In this document: one piece after another, positions 45,654-53,589 of the stretch
Layout of the letters: each line of letters starts with the position of its first letter
Numbering within the stretch: position 1 is the stretch's first letter
NCBI GenBank assembly: GCA_028282885.1
Contig: JANQGX010000016.1
Coordinates: 1-64,000, forward strand
Direction: 5' to 3'
DNA length: 64,000 nucleotides
Source: SAR324 cluster bacterium
GTDB taxonomy: Bacteria > SAR324 > XYD2-FULL-50-16
Translations under genes and position numbers: made by a program
Notes under the pieces: generated by a model
The model's input: only the letters and a program-made list of their open reading frames with translations
Told to the model about the DNA's origin: nothing
Database searches by the model: none

Positions 45654-47519
45654 ATGGAAGAAATCAAGGTCGCCACCATGGCGGATATCGAAAAGATAGA
45701 GTCGGTTCCCTTTGAGCAGCGAATGAAAGTGGGAAACATGTACGATCTGCTAAAAGAGGGGGCCGAAGCCAATGCAGAGAAAACAGCTCTTAGCTTTATG
45801 TTTTCCGGAGACACCTTTGAAAGTCCCATCCAGGTAACTTACGGGGAGCTGATCTCCCAGATTACCCGCACAGCCAATCTATTCCACGACCTGGGAATCG
45901 GGCCCAAAGATGTGGTGACCTATCTGCTACCCAATGCCCCTCATACTCACTATGTATTGTGGGGTGGCGAAGCTGCCGGCATTGTGAATCCTGTCAATCC
46001 TCTATTGGAGGCTTCCACTATTCGCGACATCTGCCTGGCAGCCGGGACAAAGGTGCTGGTTGCGTTGGCAGAGGTCCCCGGATCCGAAATATGGCAAAAG
46101 GTTGAAGCCATTCGGCATGAACTGCCGGAGTTAAAGGCTATAATCAGGGTATTCGGGCCGAGTGATGAGAAGGAAGGGATTATTGGATTTGATGAAGTGA
46201 TCAACAACTACAATGGCGACAGTCTGGACTCGGGACGAGAAATCGATCCTCAGGATATCGCTTCCATGTATCACACCGGTGGCACAACCGGTACTCCCAA
46301 GCTGGCCCCACACACCCATGCCAACGAGGTTGCCATGGTCAATATTATCGGGGCCATGAATCTCCTTAAACCAGGGGACACCGTACTCAATGGCCTACCT
46401 CTTTTTCATGTCAATGGCACCATCATCACTGGCGGTTTTCCTTTTTCCATCGGGGGTCATGTGGTCATTCTCTCTCCACAGGGATATCGTGACCCAACGG
46501 TCATGCAGAATTTTTACAAAATTGTGGAGCGGTACAAAGCCGTTTTCTTCTCCTGTGTCCCTACCGTACTTTCGGTTCTGATGGATATCCCCAAAGAAGA
46601 ATGTGATATCTCCTCACTGCAATTCGCCCTTTGCGGTGCAGCTCCCCTCTCCACGGAATTGATGACCCGATTTGAAAAACGCACCGAGATGACTATTCTG
46701 GAGGGCTACGGACTTACCGAAGGAACCACCGCCTCTTCGGTGAATCCTCCATTCGGTGAGCGAAGGGTGGGTTCCATTGGCCTCAGACTGCCCTATTCGG
46801 AGATGGATGTGTTTGTAAGGGAAGGTACCAAATCCCGGCGAGCGGAAATCAATGAAATTGGAAATATCTGCATCAAAGGCCCGACCGTATTTCAGGGATA
46901 CCTGGATGAGACTAAAAACGAAGGAATTTGGGCTGACGATGGCTGGTTCGATACCGGTGATCTGGGCCGAAAGGATGCGGAAGGATACTTCTGGCTGACC
47001 GGAAGGGCCAAGGATCTGATCATCCGTGGCGGTCATAATATCGACCCGGCTGCGATTGAAGATCCGCTTTACAAACTGGACGGAGTGCAGGTAGCCGCTG
47101 CTGTGGGTCGTCCCGATGCGCATGCCGGAGAGGTTCCCGTTGCCTATGTCCAGCTTCTGCCGGAATGTAATTTAACGGCCGAAAACATTATGGAATACCT
47201 GGAAGGAGAAATCGGGGAGCGTGCCGCCCTGCCTAAGGAGATATTCATCATGGATGAGCTTCCCCTGACGCCTATCGGCAAGATCTTCAAGCCTTTCTTA
47301 AGGTGGGACGCTGTAAAGCAGACATACGAACGTGAAGTAAAAAAGATCGGCGATGAAATAGCCGATGTCAAAGCAGTGGTCAGGGAGGACAAACTGCATG
47401 GAACCCTGGCGCTGATTGAAGTTACCCTCGATGGCAACGCTGCTGCCGATGATGTTAAATCGAAAATCGAAGAAGTATTAAGTCGGTTTACCGTTAAGTA
47501 TGAGCTGGTTTTAAAATAG
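45654..47519 (+). CDS. acyl-CoA synthetase (AMP-dependent, about 620 aa)
   Basis: This 621-residue ligase of the ANL superfamily activates a carboxylic acid via acyl-AMP to a CoA thioester. The P-loop A3 motif is YHTGGTTGTPKLAPHTHAN at about 205-223. A5 is EGYGLTEGTT, A7 is FDTGDLG, A8 is GRAKDLIIRGGHNIDPAAIED and the catalytic lysine lies in LTPIGKIFKP. The C-terminus runs some 50 residues beyond A10 (VKAVVREDKLHG onwards), as in the longer FadD-like group. Substrate length is not clear. The ATG at 45654 has an AAAGGAGAG ribosome binding site. The crotonase gene follows 110 bases later, which suggests a shared acyl-CoA route. Confidence 0.9.
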   Translation: MEEIKVATMADIEKIESVPFEQRMKVGNMYDLLKEGAEANAEKTALSFMFSGDTFESPIQVTYGELISQITRTANLFHDLGIGPKDVVTYLLPNAPHTHYVLWGGEAAGIVNPVNPLLEASTIRDICLAAGTKVLVALAEVPGSEIWQKVEAIRHELPELKAIIRVFGPSDEKEGIIGFDEVINNYNGDSLDSGREIDPQDIASMYHTGGTTGTPKLAPHTHANEVAMVNIIGAMNLLKPGDTVLNGLPLFHVNGTIITGGFPFSIGGHVVILSPQGYRDPTVMQNFYKIVERYKAVFFSCVPTVLSVLMDIPKEECDISSLQFALCGAAPLSTELMTRFEKRTEMTILEGYGLTEGTTASSVNPPFGERRVGSIGLRLPYSEMDVFVREGTKSRRAEINEIGNICIKGPTVFQGYLDETKNEGIWADDGWFDTGDLGRKDAEGYFWLTGRAKDLIIRGGHNIDPAAIEDPLYKLDGVQVAAAVGRPDAHAGEVPVAYVQLLPECNLTAENIMEYLEGEIGERAALPKEIFIMDELPLTPIGKIFKPFLRWDAVKQTYEREVKKIGDEIADVKAVVREDKLHGTLALIEVTLDGNAAADDVKSKIEEVLSRFTVKYELVLK

Positions 47520-47629
47520 GTTAGAGGTTTGGATCATATGATTCGGACCAAATCCCTTTAACGGGGACATAAGCTGTACATAACTGGTAATTAATTTTCA
47601 AGACCGTCTATTTCAAGAAGGAGAGACCA

Positions 47630-48433
47630 ATGGTACTTGTTTATGAAAAGAAAAACCATGTGGCCGTTATGAGACTGAACCGGCCGGAAGCAAGGAATGC
47701 TTTCGATCCGGAACTGGTTTGCGCCATGTTCGATGCCTGGGAGGATTATAAGAACGACAAGGATCTGCGTTGTGCCATCCTCACCGGAACCGGGGAAAAC
47801 TCTTTTTGTGCCGGGGCGGATCTGGCTAAACTGATTCCCCTGATTACCGGGGCTCGAAAACCCGGGAATAACTTCGACGAAACCCTGACAAAAGACCCAA
47901 CAAAGGTTGAAAAAGCCTTCCTCAAGGGAAACGATATCTACAAACCGATAATTGCAGCAATCAATGGACATGCCATTGCCGGTGGAATGGAGATCCTCTA
48001 TGGAACGGATATCAGACTGGCCTGCCCTGAGGCGAAGTTCGGTCTGCAGGAGGTCAAATGGGCCATTTTCCCTGCAGGCGGATCAACCGTTTTCCTTCCC
48101 CGTCAGATGCCCTATGCCCGGGCCATGGAGATTCTCCTGACCGGTGAATTGATGGATGCCGAGGAAGCTTTGAAATACGGCTTTATCAACCGGATTGTCC
48201 CCAGGGAAAACCTACTGGAAGAGGCGGAGAGGATTGCCGACACCATTTCCAAAAATGGACCTTTGGCTGTAGCTGCCGTCAAACAATCAGTCCTGGAGAA
48301 TATCGGAGTTCCGCCCAAGGACGGACTGGCCAGGGAACTGGAACTGGCCATGCCCGTTTTCCTGAGCCGAGACGCCCAAGAAGGTCCCAAGGCCTTCAAG
48401 GAAAAGCGGGAACCTGTATTCAAGGGATCATAG
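47630..48433 (+). CDS. enoyl-CoA hydratase/isomerase (crotonase) family protein
   Basis: This is a 267-residue crotonase-fold enzyme. The oxyanion-hole elements are FCAGADLAKL near 62-71 and AINGHAIAGGMEILYGTDIRLA near 107-128. The first catalytic acid corresponds to Glu118 in GGMEIL. The second acid position falls at FGLQEVKWAIFPAGG. Family members hydrate or isomerise enoyl-CoA esters in fatty acid degradation or related routes. It follows the acyl-CoA synthetase by 110 bases and is likely in its operon. The ATG at 47630 has an AAGGAGAG ribosome binding site. The insert after the first motif (ITGARKPGNNFDETL) is longer than in the shortest crotonases, so the substrate may be unusual. Confidence 0.9.
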   Translation: MVLVYEKKNHVAVMRLNRPEARNAFDPELVCAMFDAWEDYKNDKDLRCAILTGTGENSFCAGADLAKLIPLITGARKPGNNFDETLTKDPTKVEKAFLKGNDIYKPIIAAINGHAIAGGMEILYGTDIRLACPEAKFGLQEVKWAIFPAGGSTVFLPRQMPYARAMEILLTGELMDAEEALKYGFINRIVPRENLLEEAERIADTISKNGPLAVAAVKQSVLENIGVPPKDGLARELELAMPVFLSRDAQEGPKAFKEKREPVFKGS

Positions 48434-48752
48434 AAAAACCGGTGTCTTTTCATCAGCCGAAGCAGAGGATATTTAAGTTGTACTCGCAATATCTTGATGA
48501 CGGGCTTGAGTTCACTAACCAATTGGCGCCTGAACTGGAGTTCGAAGCACCTGCCTTTCCGGTTCTTGGAGCTGAATCCTCGGTCCCGTCATCACAATAG
48601 TAATTGAGGAGAGGTAAAAAACGGGGAAGCTGGTTGTTCTTTCGGAAGTGCCGGAAAACAAAACTGTGATTTATGCCATCGTCAGGAATAAACCACAAAA
48701 TAATTCCATCTTTGAGCTCCTGGAGGGTATTCAGGAAAATTGAGGGCAAAGC
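48434..48752. other. intergenic region between convergent crotonase and ComFB-like genes
   Basis: About 320 bases with no supported gene. A 98-codon minus-strand reading at 48453-48749 starts at a TTG with no ribosome binding site and low-complexity content, and is rejected. No clean terminator was found for either convergent transcript. Confidence 0.5.
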
Positions 48753-49049
48753 TCAGGCGATCTTCTCATGTTTGGGATTGCTCATCACCTGGAAAATAGC
48801 ATACTTGACTATCTCTTCTATACTTTCATTGACCAGTTTGTTGTCCGGAATATCCTGTGTTTTTTTCATATAGATCGACGGCATGCGGCTGAGAGCAAGG
48901 GCATATACGTCTTCGATACAAACAGGGCAACTATCAAATTCCGGGAACTGTGGAATGAACTGTTTCATCAGCCGAATCACAATAATCTCGAATCGGTTTC
49001 GAATCTCGTACAGTGAAACTCCTTTTATTGAGTACTCCTCTTTCGTCAC
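48753..49049 (-). CDS. ComFB-like (late competence) small protein
   Basis: This 98-residue protein has the ComFB-domain pattern: a helical start, then the Cys pair in DSCPVCIEDVYALALSRMPSIY (CPVC at 41-44) and a C-terminal helix (SIEEIVKYAIFQVMSNPKH). ComFB is named for a Bacillus competence-operon protein without a known role in DNA uptake. In cyanobacteria related domains have been reported to bind cyclic dinucleotides; I recall this and did not check it. The start is a GTG at 49049 with a GGGAG ribosome binding site. It is the last gene of a three-gene set with a rhodanese and a CheA-like ATPase. Confidence 0.8.
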   Translation of the reverse strand: MTKEEYSIKGVSLYEIRNRFEIIVIRLMKQFIPQFPEFDSCPVCIEDVYALALSRMPSIYMKKTQDIPDNKLVNESIEEIVKYAIFQVMSNPKHEKIA

Positions 49050-49081
49050 GTCGATCTCCCTTTGTATGGCTTTACCAATAA

Positions 49082-49387
49082 TCAGGATGTCTTGATGATT
49101 CTCTTCCAGTCCGTCAGACCTCCCCGGATAACCTGGGCGTGAATATCACATGATTCAAGCAGCTTCAGTGCCTGATAGCTTAGATTTCCATCGCTACAGA
49201 TGATCAGGGTTCGTTTTTTGGCATCAAGATTGGGAATCTCCTGGCTGAGCCGGCTTAGTGGGATATTGATAAATCCCGGCAATGACCCTCCGTCAAATGC
49301 ATCATTACTTCTGACATCGATTAGTTGGAGATCTCTTTCTTCTTTAATCAGATCCCTGGCATCAATAACTGTTATCTCTTTTTCCAT
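49082..49387 (-). CDS. single-domain rhodanese
   Basis: This 101-residue single rhodanese domain opens with the DARDLIKEE and LIDVRSNDAFDGGSLPG motifs. The active-site loop is CSDGNLS with the catalytic Cys64, followed by the WK end of the fold. Single-domain rhodaneses carry persulfide sulfur or act as regulatory sulfur sensors. The loop CSDGNLS matches the active C-x5-S/T type. No signal peptide is present, so it is cytoplasmic. The ATG at 49387 has a GGGAGAAG ribosome binding site. It sits between the CheA-like ATPase gene (135 bases upstream) and the ComFB-like gene (32 bases downstream). Confidence 0.88.
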   Translation of the reverse strand: MEKEITVIDARDLIKEERDLQLIDVRSNDAFDGGSLPGFINIPLSRLSQEIPNLDAKKRTLIICSDGNLSYQALKLLESCDIHAQVIRGGLTDWKRIIKTS

Positions 49388-49522
49388 TTCTGTACTTCTC
49401 CCGATATTAATCTGGTCTGAATATTACCTGCTGACGATTTACTCACTTCCGTGTCAGAGGATTGTAACGGCTCCTGTTTAGAGCCGGTGGTTTGTCCGCC
49501 TGCAGATTATTGCAGGCTAAGT

Positions 49523-51676
49523 TTAATCTGTTTCGCCAAGGGGAACCTCTACCTCCACGGTGGTTCCCTTTCTCAATTGGGTTCGAACCTTGATATCGCC
49601 CTTCAGCTCTTCGATTGCCGTACCCACGGCACTCAAGCCTACACCTCGGCCAAAAGTACCACTGGAGTCTTTCTTTGTTGAAAATCCCCTGGTGAACATC
49701 AATTTAAGAATCTCCCGATCCGAACTCCTGTTGGCTTCGGTTTCGGTTATGACGCGATTGTTGATGGCCGCCCTTTTGATTTTCTCAACATCGATTCCCC
49801 TGCCGTCATCCTTTATCAAGATGCGTAAAACCTCATCCGCCAGGGTCGCTTCGACGATGATATTCCCCTCGAGTGACTTATTCAGGGCGATACGTTCTTC
49901 CATGCTTTCCAATCCGTGCTCAACGCAATTGCGTATCACAAACGTCAATCCAGTGAACAGATTTTCCAGGGTGTGGAAAGGTACTTCAATATCCGCTCCC
50001 CTGATTTCTACTTCCACCCGCTTTTTCAGCCTTTCCCCAAGGTTTACCGCTATGATGGCATAGCGTTTCAGCATGAGGCCAACGGGCTGCCTGCGAAATG
50101 CAGCCATTATTCTGGTGATATCCCGGGATCCGCCCTCCACAACCTCACCCCGGATATGTTGCTTGATACGCTCCAGCCTTTTCTGGGTGATGTCTTCAAG
50201 ACTTTTCAACCGGGTGAACGGCAAATAGTTCTTTTCGAAAACCTTTTCCAGGTCAGTCATGCGACTCTTAAGCACCTGTTCAGATATTTCCTCGCCAACG
50301 GCAGTGATTTTGCTGGTGGTTACCCTGTAAACCGCTTTATCCAAAATCTGCTCGTCTGAAACGAGATGATTGAGATACTGACTCTGCAGCACATCAAAGG
50401 TGTTTCTCAGCTTTTCGAATTGATTCTTCAGTTTTTCGATTTCGAAGGAAGTAGCCGTCCGGGCCCTGTTGATCAGATTTTCCAGATCCGAGATCATGGT
50501 TTCCGATAAAGCGTTGACCTCACTGATTTCATATATTTCGGCTCCCCCCTGGATAGCCTGTATATGGTGAAGTATCCTGCTTAGCCCGATCAACTCGATC
50601 GGTTTGGACAACTCATTTTCGATCTGCCTGAACACAAATACCGTATTCTGTCGATACTGATCGTAACCGTCAACATCCAGGGCAACCTTGATGATCATAT
50701 TGGCCCGATTCACCTCGCGCTGATACCTGGCATCAAGCCTCTTCTCTTCGGATATATCCTTGAAGGCACAAACGATGGCATCCTGAACCTGTCCCTTCGG
50801 AGACCTCAGGTAATGGTATTCCACGCCATATGTTCGTTCTCCCTTTGCGATTTCTGTGGGAAACAGCTCTTTCAGCACATCGATATCCGTAACCCGTGCA
50901 AAGACCGTCGTCATCAATTCGGTGATGGTGTCGTAATTGGGCTTCGTTTCAAAACTGGCCGACTCCGTATTAAAGGGCTTTCCCCATTCGAACAGCACTT
51001 CCAGGGCCGACCGGTCTTCCAGTTTGAGCTGAAAAAAGTCCGGATTCACAAGGGAATGCTGGATTAAAATCTGATTCTTCTGATTAAACAGCAGAAATCC
51101 CTGGCCTGACAATCTCAGATACAGGTCTATCCCTTCGGCATCCAGTTCCGGAATTTGAGGTACTTCCTGCGGTTCCTCCACCGGCTCCACGATGATCTCT
51201 TCGTCCTCGGGAATCGGGTCGACCGCGTCCATGGTATCAACGATATCTTCGGTCTCCGCTTCGGTGACAAGCTGTCCCTTTTTCAAACCTAGAAGAACCC
51301 TGATCGAGATCAATCCAATCATATCAAGATAACGCCTGTCCTCACTGCTGAGCGCTACCTCATCAAGCAGCCCCCAAAACGCCATCACTCCCAGTTTCCT
51401 GTTATCGATGACCAGGGGAATGATGATTTGCACCCGCGGGGGATTTACCTTCTCTCTTTTGATAATCAGAGGTTTTCTGATCGCGCTCATCATGGATTCA
51501 CTCAAGGACAGATGAACACCGGCTTCACCTTCTATTCCCTCCATTAACTGAATGGATGCCTTGATTTCCAGATTGTTTTGCCCCTGGTTCCAGTAGAGAA
51601 CGGCGTGTTCAAGAGAGTATTTCAAGGAGAGGGCGTCTGAAGCGATCTGCAGTATCTGCTGAAAATTTGGTTTCAT
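49523..51676 (-). CDS. GAF/PAS-like sensor with CheA-type ATPase domain
   Basis: This is a 717-residue soluble sensor kinase-like protein. Residues 1-135 look like a GAF domain, then an acidic Pro-rich hinge (140-180) leads to a PAS-like region (about 185-310) ending DISEEKRLDARY. A helical region (345-405) resembles an HPt bundle. Coiled coil continues to about 520. The ATP-binding domain (560-717) is of the CheA kind: N box RNCVEHGLE at 582-590, G1 DDGRGID at 623-629, and GFSTKK/GRGVGLSAV at 664-684. There is no CheW-like domain and no receiver. The expected phospho-histidine in the HPt-like part is replaced by Gln373 (HHIQAIQGGA). The ATG at 51676 has a moderate ribosome binding site. No cognate response regulator gene is adjacent. 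Confidence 0.78.
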   Translation of the reverse strand: MKPNFQQILQIASDALSLKYSLEHAVLYWNQGQNNLEIKASIQLMEGIEGEAGVHLSLSESMMSAIRKPLIIKREKVNPPRVQIIIPLVIDNRKLGVMAFWGLLDEVALSSEDRRYLDMIGLISIRVLLGLKKGQLVTEAETEDIVDTMDAVDPIPEDEEIIVEPVEEPQEVPQIPELDAEGIDLYLRLSGQGFLLFNQKNQILIQHSLVNPDFFQLKLEDRSALEVLFEWGKPFNTESASFETKPNYDTITELMTTVFARVTDIDVLKELFPTEIAKGERTYGVEYHYLRSPKGQVQDAIVCAFKDISEEKRLDARYQREVNRANMIIKVALDVDGYDQYRQNTVFVFRQIENELSKPIELIGLSRILHHIQAIQGGAEIYEISEVNALSETMISDLENLINRARTATSFEIEKLKNQFEKLRNTFDVLQSQYLNHLVSDEQILDKAVYRVTTSKITAVGEEISEQVLKSRMTDLEKVFEKNYLPFTRLKSLEDITQKRLERIKQHIRGEVVEGGSRDITRIMAAFRRQPVGLMLKRYAIIAVNLGERLKKRVEVEIRGADIEVPFHTLENLFTGLTFVIRNCVEHGLESMEERIALNKSLEGNIIVEATLADEVLRILIKDDGRGIDVEKIKRAAINNRVITETEANRSSDREILKLMFTRGFSTKKDSSGTFGRGVGLSAVGTAIEELKGDIKVRTQLRKGTTVEVEVPLGETD

Positions 51677-52021
51677 GATTTTCCGCGTGCATCAATCGAA
51701 AAGCGTCTTGGCAAGCCTTCTGGTTCCCGATTTATCAACCATTTGTAGGTCTGAACATTTCATTTTCTGCTCAATCTGTCCATTTTATTTTAGTTCACCC
51801 GATTTACCTAAACCTTCTTCTCGGATTCTTAAGTGAAAGATTCAGCTTGTCAACCGCACATCCATATAACGATGGATCAAACACTTGCCATCTCTCGATG
51901 ATTGACGATTGTGATTTCAGACTCTAAGCTTGATTAAGATAAATCAAAGACAATCTTCCGGCTGATCGAACCGATCAGGTAAATCCTCGTGGTTGTGTTT
52001 CTGACAAACTCAGGAGTTACT
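51677..52021. other. divergent promoter region between CheA-like gene and fetA
   Basis: This 345-base gap separates two divergent genes and must hold both promoters. I find no confident hexamer pair, repeat or small gene in it. Confidence 0.5.
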
Positions 52022-52687
52022 ATGACCGGCGACACCCGGAACCTCCATGTGATAACCCAACGGAGCTCACACTTGAACGGATTGCGCATCCGGTCTCTTA
52101 TCACTCGTGAGAAGGGACCTTATAACCTGACCGTGGTGCCGGGCAACTGCACCTGCATTACCGGGTCCTCAGGATCAGGCAAATCACTGCTTTTAAGGGC
52201 CATTGCCGACCTTGATCCCCACCAGGGTGAGGTTTTTTTAGACGGAAAATCAGCCGCCGACTTCAAACCTTCTGCCTGGAGAAGATCAGTGGGATTGCTC
52301 CCGGCAGAAAGCAGGTGGTGGAAAGATCAGGTGGACGACCATTTCCCCACAATCGATGCCGAACTCCTGCGAAAAGTTGGATTTTCGTTAGACGTGACAG
52401 GATGGCAGATCAACCGGCTTTCAACCGGAGAAAGACAGCGACTTGCCCTGGCCAGATTGCTGCTCAACAAACCGAAAGCTCTTCTTCTCGATGAACCGAC
52501 AGCCAGTCTTGACCCGGATAACGTAGTCAGAATAGAGGGTCTAATCGAGGATTACAGAAAAACCTATATGACTCCCGTTGTCTGGATCAGCCACGATATG
52601 GAGCAGGTAAAGAGAGTGGCCGATTCTCACTACCTGATGACGCCGGGTGGTTTAATTGAGAATGGTTCAGAACAGAACTCCGCCTGA
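52022..52687 (+). CDS. fetA: ABC iron exporter ATP-binding protein FetA (YbbL)
   Basis: This 221-residue ATPase has Walker A GSSGSGKSLLL near 50-60, the signature LSTGERQRLALARLL, and Walker B ALLLDEPTASLDPDN. The pairing with an FetB-type permease 57 bases downstream identifies it as FetA. The FetAB exporter removes excess iron and raises resistance to oxidative stress. The ATG at 52022 has an AGGAGT ribosome binding site. An upstream ATG-like reading at 51989 is not needed. Promoter and iron or peroxide operator were not resolved in the upstream gap. Confidence 0.88.
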   Translation: MTGDTRNLHVITQRSSHLNGLRIRSLITREKGPYNLTVVPGNCTCITGSSGSGKSLLLRAIADLDPHQGEVFLDGKSAADFKPSAWRRSVGLLPAESRWWKDQVDDHFPTIDAELLRKVGFSLDVTGWQINRLSTGERQRLALARLLLNKPKALLLDEPTASLDPDNVVRIEGLIEDYRKTYMTPVVWISHDMEQVKRVADSHYLMTPGGLIENGSEQNSA

Positions 52688-52743
52688 AGGATCCTGAATC
52701 AATGCATAACTTAACAAACCTGCGCAGAGATCGAGGATAATCA

Positions 52744-53532
52744 ATGATACTGCTGACTCCCCTGGATTTGTCACTGGCAGCCGGATTGGTAATTCTGCTT
52801 GCCTTTGTCTCCTGGAGAATGAAAATCAATCTTCAGCGACAACTCCTTTTTTCCGCTTTCAGGATGACACTACAGCTCATCCTGCTGGGGTTGGTACTGA
52901 AGATACTTTTTGATCTGTCCAACCCTATTCTTATTGGTGGCATGGCTTTGATAATGCTGTTTGTCGGCGGACGGGAGGTGTTTGCCCGACAACAGAAACG
53001 GTTCAGGGGGATCTGGGGATTTGGTATTGGTACCCTGTCCATGTTTTTGTCCTCATTCACGGTCACCGCTTTTACACTGTTAGTCGTCATTCAGAACCAA
53101 CCCTGGTTTGCACCGCAATATGCCATTCCGCTATTAGGTATGATCCTGGGGAATACCATGAATGGTATTTCGGTAGGCATGGATCGCTTCAGCCAGTCCG
53201 TCTGGGATCAACGGGAGATCATTGAACAGCAGCTATTACTGGGATACAACAGCGATGATTCCATTTCTTCGATACGTCGGGAAAGTACCCGTTCGGGACT
53301 GATTCCCATCGTCAATTCAATGGCAACCGCAGGTATTGTCAATCTGCCGGGGATGATGACCGGTCAGATTCTGTCCGGCACTTCTCCGTTTGAGGCGGTT
53401 AAATACCAGATACTTATCATGTTTTTGATTGCTTCAGGAACCGGTTTTGGTATCATGGCAGCCTTATGGATCGCATCCAAACGACTCTTTGACGATCGGG
53501 ATAGATTACGACTGGATCGCCTGACCGGCTAA
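52744..53532 (+). CDS. fetB: iron exporter permease FetB (YbbM/UPF0014)
   Basis: This 262-residue membrane protein of the UPF0014/FetB family has about seven helices. The family pattern FRMTLQLILLGLVLKILF near 40-57 and the central PLLGMILGNTMNGISVGMDRF (about 134-154) are diagnostic. LPGMMTGQILSGTSPFEAVKYQI in the last third is also typical. It forms the channel for FetA, so the pair is a complete exporter. The ATG at 52744 has a GAGGAT ribosome binding site. A TPR gene follows 57 bases later. Confidence 0.92.
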   Translation: MILLTPLDLSLAAGLVILLAFVSWRMKINLQRQLLFSAFRMTLQLILLGLVLKILFDLSNPILIGGMALIMLFVGGREVFARQQKRFRGIWGFGIGTLSMFLSSFTVTAFTLLVVIQNQPWFAPQYAIPLLGMILGNTMNGISVGMDRFSQSVWDQREIIEQQLLLGYNSDDSISSIRRESTRSGLIPIVNSMATAGIVNLPGMMTGQILSGTSPFEAVKYQILIMFLIASGTGFGIMAALWIASKRLFDDRDRLRLDRLTG

Positions 53533-53589
53533 CGCCATCCATCGGTTCATAGCAACGGTTTAAAATCCACTCAACCAAAGATAAGCAAT

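Noticed and set aside
48453..48749. A 98-codon minus-strand ORF after the ComFB-like gene
   Set aside because: TTG start, no ribosome binding site, low-complexity Ser/Asn-rich end.
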